A stretch of 64,000 bases of DNA, taken from DATKJS01 sp964551995. GTDB taxonomy: Bacteria > Acidobacteriota > Aminicenantia > Aminicenantales > Saccharicenantaceae. Position 1 is the first letter of the stretch. Every line of letters starts with the position of its first letter. Positions 25,956-34,053 of this stretch are shown here, one piece after another. The notes beneath the pieces are model-generated. The model was given only the letters and a program-made list of their open reading frames with translations. It did no database searches and was not told the DNA's origin. A program made the position numbers and the translations under genes. The stretch covers positions 124,001 to 188,000 of the forward strand of contig CAZKFD010000032.1 in NCBI GenBank assembly GCA_964551995.1, given 5' to 3'.

Positions 25956-27128
25956 TCAATCGGTTGACTCGCCCGGGCCCTCGATGTACGAGAGGCGCTC
26001 GCCGATTGGCGGGTGCGTGGAGAAGAGGACTTTCACCCACCACGCTGGATAGGCGTTGCCCAAGTTGCGGTCGGCCAGGCCGGCGAGCGCCGTGGCGAAG
26101 GCGTGCTTGTCCTTGATGTGGCCTGCGGCATATAGGTCGGCCTGCTTCTCGAAGTGACGCGACAGGGCGTTCGTGAGCGGCCCAAAGACGAGGCCCGAGG
26201 CGGCCCCGCCGATGATGAGCATGAGCGGCAGCACGGCCAGGACCTGGCGCGTCGAGCCCGGGAATCCCGGGAACAGGACCCTCATCACGACGCTCAGAAG
26301 ACAGAACACGGCCAGCTCGTCGACGGTCCCGGCGGCGATGCTCTTCCAGATATGCTTGTAGCGGTAATGGCCGACTTCGTGCCCGATGACCGAGACGATC
26401 TCCGGCACGGTCATGTGCTTGATCAGGTTGTCGCCGACGACGACGCGCCGTGTCCGGCCGAGCCCGACCAGAAAGGCGTTCTCCTTTCGCGTGCGCCGGC
26501 TCATGTCTTCCTGGAAAAAGCCGCCGCTCTTGAGTCCCTCCTGAGCCAGGATCTCCCGCAGGGCCCCGGTGAGCTCGGGGTCCTCGATCGGCGTGTAGCG
26601 GTGGAAGATAGGCGCGATCACCACCGGAAAGAGCGTGGCCATGACGACGCTCACCAGGGCCATGGCCAGGCCCGCGACAAGCCACCACGTTATCGGGAAG
26701 CGGGCCATGATCCAGAGCAGCAGGGCCAGCACCAGCCAGCCCAAAACGAGGCCGACGGCGAACGATTTGGCCTGGTCGGAGAGCCAGCCCGCGATCTTCT
26801 GCGTCGAAAAATTCCACCTGTGCTCGCGCACGTAGCCGTCGTAGAAGCCCAGCGGAAGACCGAGAACGGTCATCCACGCCAGGAAGGCGGCGGTGTATGT
26901 CAAGAACGGCCAGATGACCGGTCCGCCGGGCCACAGGCCGGCGAGACGCCGGCTTAAGCCCGAAAAATAAAGGACGACGAGGAGGGCGAGCGACAGCGCC
27001 GAGCCGGCCAGGCCGAGGAGCCGCTTTTCTCTTTCGTATCGCCGGGCCATCGCCTGGCGCCCACGGTCGAGCAGCGGATGGATTCGAGACTCGCGGTGGG
27101 CTTGCCGGTCCCGGTTAGGCTTGCTCAT
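25956..27128 (-). CDS. M48 (Ste24-like) membrane zinc protease
   Basis: A 390-residue CAAX-prenyl-protease-type M48A peptidase. Hydrophobic segments flank a catalytic domain with the zinc motif HEVGH (in SVIGHEVGHYRYKH) and the third ligand region NALSRHFEKQADLYA (E of the ExxxD helix). The N-terminal FYDGYVREHRWNFSTQ is the conserved Ste24 segment. Bacterial members work in membrane protein quality control. It ends with the conserved STHPPIGERLSYIEG. The ATG at 27128 has only a weak GGCGGA upstream; an internal Met at codon 27 is an alternative start. Confidence 0.9.
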   Translation of the reverse strand: MSKPNRDRQAHRESRIHPLLDRGRQAMARRYEREKRLLGLAGSALSLALLVVLYFSGLSRRLAGLWPGGPVIWPFLTYTAAFLAWMTVLGLPLGFYDGYVREHRWNFSTQKIAGWLSDQAKSFAVGLVLGWLVLALLLWIMARFPITWWLVAGLAMALVSVVMATLFPVVIAPIFHRYTPIEDPELTGALREILAQEGLKSGGFFQEDMSRRTRKENAFLVGLGRTRRVVVGDNLIKHMTVPEIVSVIGHEVGHYRYKHIWKSIAAGTVDELAVFCLLSVVMRVLFPGFPGSTRQVLAVLPLMLIIGGAASGLVFGPLTNALSRHFEKQADLYAAGHIKDKHAFATALAGLADRNLGNAYPAWWVKVLFSTHPPIGERLSYIEGPGESTD

Positions 27129-27260
27129 AAATTGTCCGCCGCATTGTTATTCTAGGTATGCCTGCTTCCATTTTATCTCATTTTGCCGTGGAAATTCCGT
27201 CCGTCCTGTTCTCGGCGGGAGCCCCGGAAATCCCGTCATGCATGGTATAATGGAAGGCCG

Positions 27261-27674
27261 ATGCGCATCCGCAAGGCCATCCCCCAAGACATTCCGCAAG
27301 CCGTTCGGCTGGCCGGGTCGCTCGGCCTCGACTACGCCGGCATGGCCGCGGACGAGCTCTGGGTCGCGAAGGAGGGGGGGAGGCTCGTCGGCGTCGTAGT
27401 CCTTAAAAAACAGCCTGATTGCCTGGAGCTCTGCGCCCTCGGCGTCGCGCCGGAGCGCCGGGGCCGGGGCATCGCCAGAGCCCTCGTCGAAGCCCTTATG
27501 GCTGCGGCGCCAGGCGATGTCCATCTGGCGACCATCATCCCTGATTTCTTCGAGAAGTGCGGCTTCAAGAAGGCGGGCATCATCCCCGCCACGTTTCCCG
27601 AAAAGCGGAAGACAGTCTGGTGCGAAGGCTGCGACCAGCGTCTGTGCAGCGTCATGCTCAGGAAGGTGTCATGA
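27261..27674 (+). CDS. GNAT-family N-acetyltransferase
   Basis: A 137-residue GNAT protein. The acetyl-CoA pyrophosphate-binding motif A is VAPERRGRGIARALVEAL and the family's final beta-strands include DFFEKCGFKKAG. The layout recalls small ArgA-like or metabolite acetyltransferases, but the substrate cannot be given. A TATAAT box (27255-27260 region) lies just before the ATG at 27261, implying a very short leader, though I find no convincing -35. Its stop overlaps the start of the DUF2156 gene by four bases (ATGA). Confidence 0.82.
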   Translation: MRIRKAIPQDIPQAVRLAGSLGLDYAGMAADELWVAKEGGRLVGVVVLKKQPDCLELCALGVAPERRGRGIARALVEALMAAAPGDVHLATIIPDFFEKCGFKKAGIIPATFPEKRKTVWCEGCDQRLCSVMLRKVS

Positions 27675-28543
27675 ATCCTCCCGTCTTTCCCGAATTCAAG
27701 CCCGTCAGCCTTGAGGACGGCGACTTCATCAGAAGCTTCCTCGACGCCTACCCTCTCGGCATCTGCGAGATGAACTTTCCTAATATCCTCATTTGGAAGG
27801 ATTCCGAACACCCGCGGTACACGCTCCTTAACGGGAACCTCTGCCTGCTCCTCGAGCCGACCTTCGAGCCGGCCTATTTCCTGCCTCCCATCGGCGAAAA
27901 CGACATCGAAAGGACGATCTTGACCTGCCTCAGCGCGGCCCCTCGGCTGTCTCGCGTGCCGGAGGAATTCGTCCGGAGATACGGCGCATCCTTCAAGGTC
28001 GAGGAGGACCGGGACAACTTCGACTACATTTATCTGGCCAAGGATTTGGCCGAGCTCAAAGGCAAGAAGTTCGACGGAAAGCGCAACCGCATCAGGAAGT
28101 TCGAAAGGGAATGCGACCACTCCTACGAGCGTCTCGAAAAAGAGCGCGTAGAGGACTGCCGCCGGCTGCTTCTCCAATGGTTCGAGGATAAAGGCAACGG
28201 CGACCCTTACATGAAAGCGGAGAAGGACGCCATCCTCGAAGCCCTGGCTCTGTTCGAGGCCCTCGGACTCGTCGGCGGCGTCGTGATCGTCTCCGGCCGT
28301 GTGGAGGCGTTCACGATCGGCCTGCGCCTCTCCGGCGACACGGCCGTCATCCAGATCGAGATCGCCAACCCTGCCAGCCCCGGACTGGCTCAGTGGATCA
28401 ACCGCGAGTTCGTGCGCCGCGAATGGATGGCCTACCGGTTCATCAATAGGGAGCAGGACGTGGGCGTACCCGGCCTGCGCAGCGCCAAGCTCTCCTACCA
28501 GCCGGATCACTTCGTCAAGAAGTACAACCTCTCCAAGGCCTGA
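27671..28543 (+). CDS. DUF2156 (LPG-synthase C-terminal type) protein
   Basis: A 290-residue soluble protein of the DUF2156 family, a duplicated GNAT-like fold. Signatures include EMNFPNILIW near residue 35, FDYIYLAKDLAELKGKKFDG and KRNRIRKFER near 140, and FINREQDVGVPGLRSAKLSY with YQPDHFVKKY at the C-terminus. In MprF this domain transfers an aminoacyl group from tRNA to a lipid; stand-alone members are of uncertain role. AAGG lies before the ATG, inside the GNAT gene, and the two genes are translationally coupled. Confidence 0.85.
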   Translation: MNPPVFPEFKPVSLEDGDFIRSFLDAYPLGICEMNFPNILIWKDSEHPRYTLLNGNLCLLLEPTFEPAYFLPPIGENDIERTILTCLSAAPRLSRVPEEFVRRYGASFKVEEDRDNFDYIYLAKDLAELKGKKFDGKRNRIRKFERECDHSYERLEKERVEDCRRLLLQWFEDKGNGDPYMKAEKDAILEALALFEALGLVGGVVIVSGRVEAFTIGLRLSGDTAVIQIEIANPASPGLAQWINREFVRREWMAYRFINREQDVGVPGLRSAKLSYQPDHFVKKYNLSKA

Positions 28544-28613
28544 ACCGCCGCGAAACGAGGCCATGCCCCGGCCTCCTTTCGCGGGCCATCGTCGGCGCCG
28601 GGCCCCGGCGGCC

Positions 28614-29594
28614 TCAGGCCATCAGGCTGCAGATCGCGGCCACATTGACCATGTCGTCGACGCAACAGCCGCGGCTGAGGTCGCAGAACGGCTTGTTCAA
28701 ACCCTGCACGATCGGGCCGACGGCCTCGGCGCCGGCCAGACGTTCCGTCAGCTTGTAGCCGATGTTGCCCGCGTCGAGGTCGGGGAAGATGAGGACGTTG
28801 GCCTTCCCGGCCACTGGGCTGCCCTTGCACTTGCGCTCGCCGACGGACGCGACGAGGGCCGCGTCGGCCTGCATCTCGCCGTCGAGGAGAAGATGGGGCG
28901 CCTTGTCCTTGGCCATTTTCGTGGCTCTGATGACTTTGTCCACGTCCTCGTGCGTGGCCGATCCCTTCGTAGAGAAGGACAGCATGGCCACCCGCGGCTC
29001 CTCGCCTGTTACGGCGTGAAAGTTCTTGGCCGAAGTGATGGCGATGTCGGCGAGCTGGGCGTCCGTCGGGCTGGGCACGACGGCGCAGTCGGCGAAGCAC
29101 AAGAGCCGGTCCGGAAAGACCATGATGAAGTAGCTGGACACCGTCGAGATCCCGGGGGCCGTGCCCACGGTGTGGATGGCGGCCCGGATGATGTCGCCCG
29201 TCGCGGAGACGTTGCCGCCGACGACGGCCCCGACCCGGTCCGACGCGAGCATCATCCCGGCGAAATAGAGGGAGCTCCGGAGGGCCTCGGCGGCTTGCTC
29301 GACGGTCCAGCCCTTGGCCCGGCGCTTTTCGTGAAGGCCGCGGACGAACTCGTCTTTCCACTCCGAAGTCGCGGGGTCGATGACGGCGATCCCTCCGAGA
29401 TCAAGGCCGCTGTCCTTGGCCAGCCGGCGGATCCTGTCCGCGGGGCCGACGAGGAGCGGGGCGGCGATCTTCTCCTTCTCGAGCTCGAGCGCCGTCCTCA
29501 GCGTGCGCACGTCCTCGGCGTCGGGAAAGGCGATGCGGATGTGCTTTTTCCGGGCCTTTTCGCGGATGTCCGGAATGAAGGTTTTGCCTGTCAT
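28614..29594 (-). CDS. pta: phosphate acetyltransferase
   Basis: A 326-residue short-form Pta that interconverts acetyl-CoA and acetyl phosphate. Hallmarks are RIAFPDAEDVRTLRTA at the N-terminus, GMMLASDRVGAVVGGNVSAT, YFIMVFPD, and the C-terminal KANVLIFPDLDAGNIGYKL block with phosphate/CoA contacts. Length fits the bacterial single-domain form. The ATG at 29594 has GAAGGAG upstream and its own promoter. No acetate kinase gene is next to it. With the CoA-transferases nearby, it points to ATP gain from acyl-CoA during fermentation. Confidence 0.93.
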   Translation of the reverse strand: MTGKTFIPDIREKARKKHIRIAFPDAEDVRTLRTALELEKEKIAAPLLVGPADRIRRLAKDSGLDLGGIAVIDPATSEWKDEFVRGLHEKRRAKGWTVEQAAEALRSSLYFAGMMLASDRVGAVVGGNVSATGDIIRAAIHTVGTAPGISTVSSYFIMVFPDRLLCFADCAVVPSPTDAQLADIAITSAKNFHAVTGEEPRVAMLSFSTKGSATHEDVDKVIRATKMAKDKAPHLLLDGEMQADAALVASVGERKCKGSPVAGKANVLIFPDLDAGNIGYKLTERLAGAEAVGPIVQGLNKPFCDLSRGCCVDDMVNVAAICSLMA

Positions 29595-29641
29595 GATGAC
29601 TCCTTCAGAAACGCGGATAATTCCTCGGAATGAAGCGCATC

Positions 29642-29670
29642 AGTATAAAGGAAACGGGGCCGAAATTCAA
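29642..29670 (-). promoter_or_regulatory. sigma70-like promoter of pta
   Basis: TTGAAT (29665-29670), 17-base spacer, TATACT (29642-29647) on the minus strand, about 40 bases of leader before the ATG at 29594. Confidence 0.55.
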
Positions 29671-29694
29671 CTTCGCACGGGCGTCGCGCTGGCG

Positions 29695-30531
29695 TCAGAA
29701 GGACAGCGTTTCCTTGAGGGCGAAGCGGCCCTTCTCATCGAGATGAACGCGCCCGGCGGGGACGTCGGGGTCGTGGACGAAGACGATGATCCAGTTCCCG
29801 GCTGCGGCCCGCCTCAGGAACGCTTCTTTCTCTTTGAGGAGCGTCTCGGCCGCCATGTCGTACCCCATCGTGTAGGGGAGGGGGAGATGGCGCGCGGTCG
29901 GCACGAGGTCGGAAGGAAAGACGACGGATTCCCTGCCGTTCCGGACCTCGAGCCACTGCTGGCCGCGCGTGTGGCCGTTGTTCTGGTGGACCCAAAGGCC
30001 GGGGTGGATCTCCTCGGACCCCTGCGTGAGACGGAGGTCGGCCCGCTCGAGGACCCCGACATTCTCCTTGAGATAGCTCGCCCGCTCGCGCGGGTTCGGG
30101 TCCCGGGCCGTCTCGTAGTTGTCGGCTTGGAGGTAAACCCGGGCCCTGGGGAAGGCGAGCTCGACCTCGCCTCCGCTCCCCGGCCTGTACTGCGAGATCC
30201 CGCCGCCGTGATCGAAATGCAGATGGCTCAGGACGATGTCCGTAAGGCGGCCTGGGTCGAAGCCGCTCTCGGCGGGCGGCAGGTTCCGGATGCCGTAAAT
30301 CGCCCGGAGCTTGTCCGGCCACTTCTCACCGCAGCCGACGTCGGCGACGAACACCCGGTCGACGGCGTCGACGACCAGGGAGCGCGTGGCCAGCCGGATG
30401 CAGTTGTCCGCATCCGCTGGGATCAGGCCGGACCAGATGGTCTTGGGGACCGTCCCGAACATTGCCCCCCCGTCGAGGCGGTAGAAGCCGTGGTTGACCA
30501 AGGAAAGCTTGAACCGGCCGAAGGTCATCAT
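29695..30531 (-). CDS. MBL-fold metallo-hydrolase
   Basis: A 278-residue metallo-beta-lactamase-fold hydrolase. The dinuclear metal motif is SHLHFDHGGG (HxHxDH), the next histidine lies in NNGHTRGQQ, and the Asp in VFPSDLVPTARHL is the bridging ligand; a final His is in IVFVHDPD. The length and layout resemble lactonase or generic hydrolase members; the substrate is unknown. Start is uncertain: tandem ATGs at 30531 and 30528 or one at 30558, none with a strong Shine-Dalgarno. It is divergent from the CoA-transferase gene at 30633. Confidence 0.83.
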   Translation of the reverse strand: MMTFGRFKLSLVNHGFYRLDGGAMFGTVPKTIWSGLIPADADNCIRLATRSLVVDAVDRVFVADVGCGEKWPDKLRAIYGIRNLPPAESGFDPGRLTDIVLSHLHFDHGGGISQYRPGSGGEVELAFPRARVYLQADNYETARDPNPRERASYLKENVGVLERADLRLTQGSEEIHPGLWVHQNNGHTRGQQWLEVRNGRESVVFPSDLVPTARHLPLPYTMGYDMAAETLLKEKEAFLRRAAAGNWIIVFVHDPDVPAGRVHLDEKGRFALKETLSF

Positions 30532-30632
30532 GTTCGTCCCGCCCGGCCATCTTGCCATGGACGGGGAAATCGGTTATCTTGGGGTCTCCTGATACCGTTT
30601 CATAACATATCATAAAGGCCAGGAGAACCGAA

Positions 30633-32051
30633 ATGATCCGCAGACCGGCCGTCATCAAGCTCGGCGATATCCCGGACGTCCTCGCCCGGGAGTTCAAGGG
30701 CCGGGAGATGATCACCTGCTACCTCGGCTCGAACGCGGCGGTCCCCACGGCCAGCGTGGAATCCCTGACGGCGGCTCTTACGGCCCGGACCCCCAAGCTG
30801 CCCTACATCCGGATGGTCCATCTCCTCCTCCAGGGCCCTGTCCCGTACGTCGAGGAGGGGCTCCAGGACCGCATCATGACCTACTCCATTTTCTCCTCGG
30901 GCGTCGTCCGGAAGGCGGCCAACGAGGGCCGGGCCTTCTATCTCCCCTGCACCCTGGCCAACCTCGAAAGCCTCATCGGCAAGGACCGGCCGTACGTGCC
31001 GGACGTGGCCATCATCAAGCTCCGCCCCCACGAGATCACCCGCGAGTACAGCCTGGGCTTGTCGGTCGAGGCCCTCCACACGGCCATCGACCACGCCACG
31101 TGCGTCATCGCCGAGCTCGACTACAGCATGCCCTTCACCCAGGGCCAGAGCATCGTCGACGCCCAGTCCATCGATTACCTCGTGGACGACGACGACGTCA
31201 AGAACTGCTATGATTTCCCGAGCCCCGACTTCGAGAACCTCCCGAAGGCCGAGCGGCGGATCGGCGAGCTCATTACCGAATACTTCATCCGGGACGGCAT
31301 CACCCTCCAGGCCGGCATCGGGCAGATCCCCGACGCCGCCGTCGGCACCATCCAGCAGGCCGGCTACAAGGACCTGGGCATCCAGACCGAGCTCTACGGC
31401 GACGGCCTGATGCGCCTGCAGAAATCGGAGATCGTGACGAACCGGAAGAAGAAGCAGCACATGGGCTACAGCACGACCTCCCTCATCATGGGATCCATGG
31501 AGCTCTACGAGTTCGTCCACATGCGGGCCGGCATCCAGATGCGGCCCTGCATGGTCACGAATGCGGCCGAAGTCATCCGGAGGAACAGCCCCTTCGTCTC
31601 CATCAACACCGCGATGGGCGTCGACCTTAACGGCAACGTCTGGGCCGATTATATCGACGCGCGCCGCTACTATAGCGGCGTCGGGGGCCAGCCGGACTTC
31701 GTCCGTGCGCTGAACGACCCGGCCTACGGCGTCGCCCTCATCGCCCTCAAGAGCCTCACCGACGAGGGGGCGTCCAAGATCGTCAAGGTCCACCCCCCCG
31801 GCGTGAGCCTGACGGCCTCGGCCTACGACAGCGTGGTCGTCATCGACGAGTACGGCATCGCAGACCTCCGCGGCCTGACCGCGGGCGAGAAGGCGCTGGC
31901 CATCGCCAGCATCGCCCACCCCCGCTACCGCGAGGAATATCTCAAGAGCATCTACGACGACAAGCTCTTCACCAAGTCCTATGGGTCCTTTCTCGGCAAG
32001 ACGCCCCGCGGCGTGACCATGTACAAGGGGACCATCAGGATCGACGACTAG
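30633..32051 (+). CDS. acetyl-CoA hydrolase/transferase family CoA-transferase
   Basis: A 472-residue class I CoA-transferase of the Cat1/4-hydroxybutyrate CoA-transferase family. LQAGIGQIPDAA (near residue 226) precedes the catalytic glutamate in LGIQTELYGDG (Glu253), and the C-terminal GVGGQPDFVRA and IDEYGIADLRG blocks are family hallmarks. It moves CoA between short acyl-CoA and acetate or a similar acid, which would let the cell release butyrate, isobutyrate or isovalerate without ATP cost. AGGAGA lies before the ATG at 30633. It converges with the GctB-like gene, 18 bases away. Confidence 0.9.
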   Translation: MIRRPAVIKLGDIPDVLAREFKGREMITCYLGSNAAVPTASVESLTAALTARTPKLPYIRMVHLLLQGPVPYVEEGLQDRIMTYSIFSSGVVRKAANEGRAFYLPCTLANLESLIGKDRPYVPDVAIIKLRPHEITREYSLGLSVEALHTAIDHATCVIAELDYSMPFTQGQSIVDAQSIDYLVDDDDVKNCYDFPSPDFENLPKAERRIGELITEYFIRDGITLQAGIGQIPDAAVGTIQQAGYKDLGIQTELYGDGLMRLQKSEIVTNRKKKQHMGYSTTSLIMGSMELYEFVHMRAGIQMRPCMVTNAAEVIRRNSPFVSINTAMGVDLNGNVWADYIDARRYYSGVGGQPDFVRALNDPAYGVALIALKSLTDEGASKIVKVHPPGVSLTASAYDSVVVIDEYGIADLRGLTAGEKALAIASIAHPRYREEYLKSIYDDKLFTKSYGSFLGKTPRGVTMYKGTIRIDD

Positions 32052-32069
32052 GCGCCGGGGCGGCCGTCG

Positions 32070-32840
32070 CTAGCCGAGGAAGATCCCTTCCGGGTCGACC
32101 TCTTCCCGGAGGATGCGCAGCTCTTCGGGCGTCGGGGGGACTGTCTCGACCGCGCCGGCGACCTCGAGCGCGAACCCGGTCTCCCCGGCGACGGCCTGCG
32201 GCGTCAGTCCGGGGTGGTAACTCGCCAGGTAGACGATTTTGGTGTCCGGGCGGAAGCGCATGACGCCCATCGTCGTGACAACGGTCGACGGCCCGCCCCG
32301 GACGAGCCCCGAATCGCGACGGCTCGTCCCTCCCGCGAGCCAGCCCGGGCTCGTGACGTAGTCCACGGTCTCCGGGAAACGTCTCTTCTCGTGCTTGGCG
32401 ATGATGATCGTCCGCTTGGCTAGGCAGGCGATGTCGCACGCCCCGCCGCTCCCGGAGAAACGCACCGCGGGATGCCGAGGGTCGGCGCCGATCGAGGTGC
32501 TGTTGATGTTCCCGAAGCGGTCCACCTGGGCGCCGCTCAGGAAGCCGACGTCGACCCGGCCGCCCTGGAGGACGTAGGTGAAAACCTCCATGAGCCCGGC
32601 GGCCGTGGCCGCGCCCCGCATGACTCGCGGGTCGCCCACGGACATCGGCAGGTGGGCGAGCCGGCTCGCGACCGTGCCCGCCTCAAAGATGATGATGCAG
32701 CCTGGTGCGTGGGTCCGCTGGGCCAGCATGACACCGAGCATGGGAAGCCCCGTGCCGGCGAAGACAACCTCTCCGTCCCGGATCTCCCGGGCCGACACGA
32801 CAGCCATGAGCTCCGTCAGTGTGTATTCCGGCGCGGCCAT
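32070..32840 (-). CDS. CoA-transferase subunit B (GctB family)
   Basis: A 256-residue subunit of the glutaconate CoA-transferase B family, which also contains AibB and IpdB. FAGTGLPMLGVMLAQR and the tail of the active-site strand, IIIFEAGTVAS, align with GctB; the catalytic glutamate is kept (Glu53), unlike AibB-type decarboxylases, where it is replaced. FGNINSTSIGADPRHPAVRF and KHEKRRFPETVDYVTSPGW are also closely GctB-like. It forms a heteromer with subunit A, which ends 2 bases upstream. The likely reaction is CoA transfer to or from a dicarboxylic or branched acid; the substrate is not settled. Confidence 0.88.
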   Translation of the reverse strand: MAAPEYTLTELMAVVSAREIRDGEVVFAGTGLPMLGVMLAQRTHAPGCIIIFEAGTVASRLAHLPMSVGDPRVMRGAATAAGLMEVFTYVLQGGRVDVGFLSGAQVDRFGNINSTSIGADPRHPAVRFSGSGGACDIACLAKRTIIIAKHEKRRFPETVDYVTSPGWLAGGTSRRDSGLVRGGPSTVVTTMGVMRFRPDTKIVYLASYHPGLTPQAVAGETGFALEVAGAVETVPPTPEELRILREEVDPEGIFLG

Positions 32841-32842
32841 GG

Positions 32843-33808
32843 TCAGAGCCGCCTCCGCCTGAGATTCGGGCTGTAACCGTAGTCCGGCGCGGCCCTCAGG
32901 CTCTCGAGCCGAGCCCGGCCCCCCACCGCCTCTAGATACTCCTCGTGGCTGTTCACGCCGGTGACGTACTTGTCGAGGTATTTCCGGAAGGCGGTGTCGT
33001 CCCTCGCCCCGTCATGGTATTCCTTGAGCTGGAGAGGATCGTAGTCGTAATAGTTGTAGACGGCGTAGGGGTGGGCGCCGAAAGGGACATGACAGATGTG
33101 CCGGACGATGAAATAGGGGAGCTGATTGGCCTCGGGCTCGCGCCGCAGCTCGTCCGCGTCGACGATCTCCTCGGCCGTCACGATGACGGTATCGGCCGCG
33201 AAGGCCTGCTGGACGTCGGCGTAGGTCTGGCCCATGATGCGGACGGTCCCGTTCTCGCTCGCCTTCTGGACGTGGATGACGGCGAAGTTGGTGTGGATGG
33301 CCGGGACGAGGACGACCTTATCGCGGGGGTCGAAGGGCGAGTCCATCACGTGGAGCTTCTTCGGCGCGGTGCGCGGGTCGGCCCTCCTCTGGGCGGGGAG
33401 CAGGGCCTCCCGGCCGACGATATCGCTGCCGATCAGGCTGCGGACCGGCATGAAGGGAATGCCCATGGCCCCGGCCGTGAAGCGGGCGACCATGGAGAAG
33501 TTGCTGTAGTCCTCGAACTCGATCGCGCCGCGCTCGACGGCCTGCCGCCAGCGCGGGCCGACCGTATTGAAGGCCTCGTCGGCCTCGTAGGCCAGCTCGA
33601 CCCGCTTGACGCAGCCGGCGCCGATCAGGATGTCCCAGTCCCCGCCGGGCGAGTGGCCGAACAGGTAGAGGTCGTGACGGCCGAGGCGGATGAGCTCGTA
33701 GACGAAGGCCATGGGGTGGCGCTGCGTCGTGAAACCGCCCAGAGACAGCGTCGCCCCGTCGGGGACGAGGGCCGCCGCGGCGCGAAGGTCGATCATCTTG
33801 CCGCTCAT
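32843..33808 (-). CDS. CoA-transferase subunit A (GctA family)
   Basis: A 321-residue partner subunit. LSLGGFTTQRHPMAFVYEL, the HSPGGDWDILIGAGCVKRVE loop and FEDYSNFSMVARFTAGAMGI match GctA. The ATG at 33808 is preceded by AAAGGAG and a promoter at 33830-33858. Together with subunit B it forms a two-gene operon placed back to back with the HMG-CoA synthase gene, so its acid may well be an intermediate of that pathway, such as 3-methylglutaconate or glutaconate. This is inference from position. Confidence 0.88.
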   Translation of the reverse strand: MSGKMIDLRAAAALVPDGATLSLGGFTTQRHPMAFVYELIRLGRHDLYLFGHSPGGDWDILIGAGCVKRVELAYEADEAFNTVGPRWRQAVERGAIEFEDYSNFSMVARFTAGAMGIPFMPVRSLIGSDIVGREALLPAQRRADPRTAPKKLHVMDSPFDPRDKVVLVPAIHTNFAVIHVQKASENGTVRIMGQTYADVQQAFAADTVIVTAEEIVDADELRREPEANQLPYFIVRHICHVPFGAHPYAVYNYYDYDPLQLKEYHDGARDDTAFRKYLDKYVTGVNSHEEYLEAVGGRARLESLRAAPDYGYSPNLRRRRL

Positions 33809-33829
33809 GAGACCACTCCTTTGTCCTAT

Positions 33830-33858
33830 TCTATATCGGCTTTCCCCGCGGAAATCAA
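33830..33858 (-). promoter_or_regulatory. sigma70-like promoter of the GctAB-like operon
   Basis: TTGATT (33853-33858), 17-base spacer, TATAGA (33830-33835) on the minus strand, giving a short leader before the ATG at 33808. Confidence 0.55.
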
Positions 33859-34053
33859 CTCGCTTTCGGCGCGCCCGGTCGCAGAGCCGAAGACGGGAGG
33901 CCGGTCGCCGGCGGCGCTTGACTTCGGCCCCGAGATGTGGAAGGATGAGGTTCATCCCGGTGATTCACGACGAAATTCCGTGGCCTTCCCAGGAAAGCCA
34001 TCGGCATTCATACCCGCGGTCGTTCGCGTCCGCCCCAAAAGGAGGTCCGAATC

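Noticed and set aside
32070..33808. AibAB-type 3-methylglutaconyl-CoA decarboxylase
   Set aside because: Attractive next to HMG-CoA synthase, but the catalytic Glu (Glu53 of subunit B) is kept, which fits a CoA-transferase.
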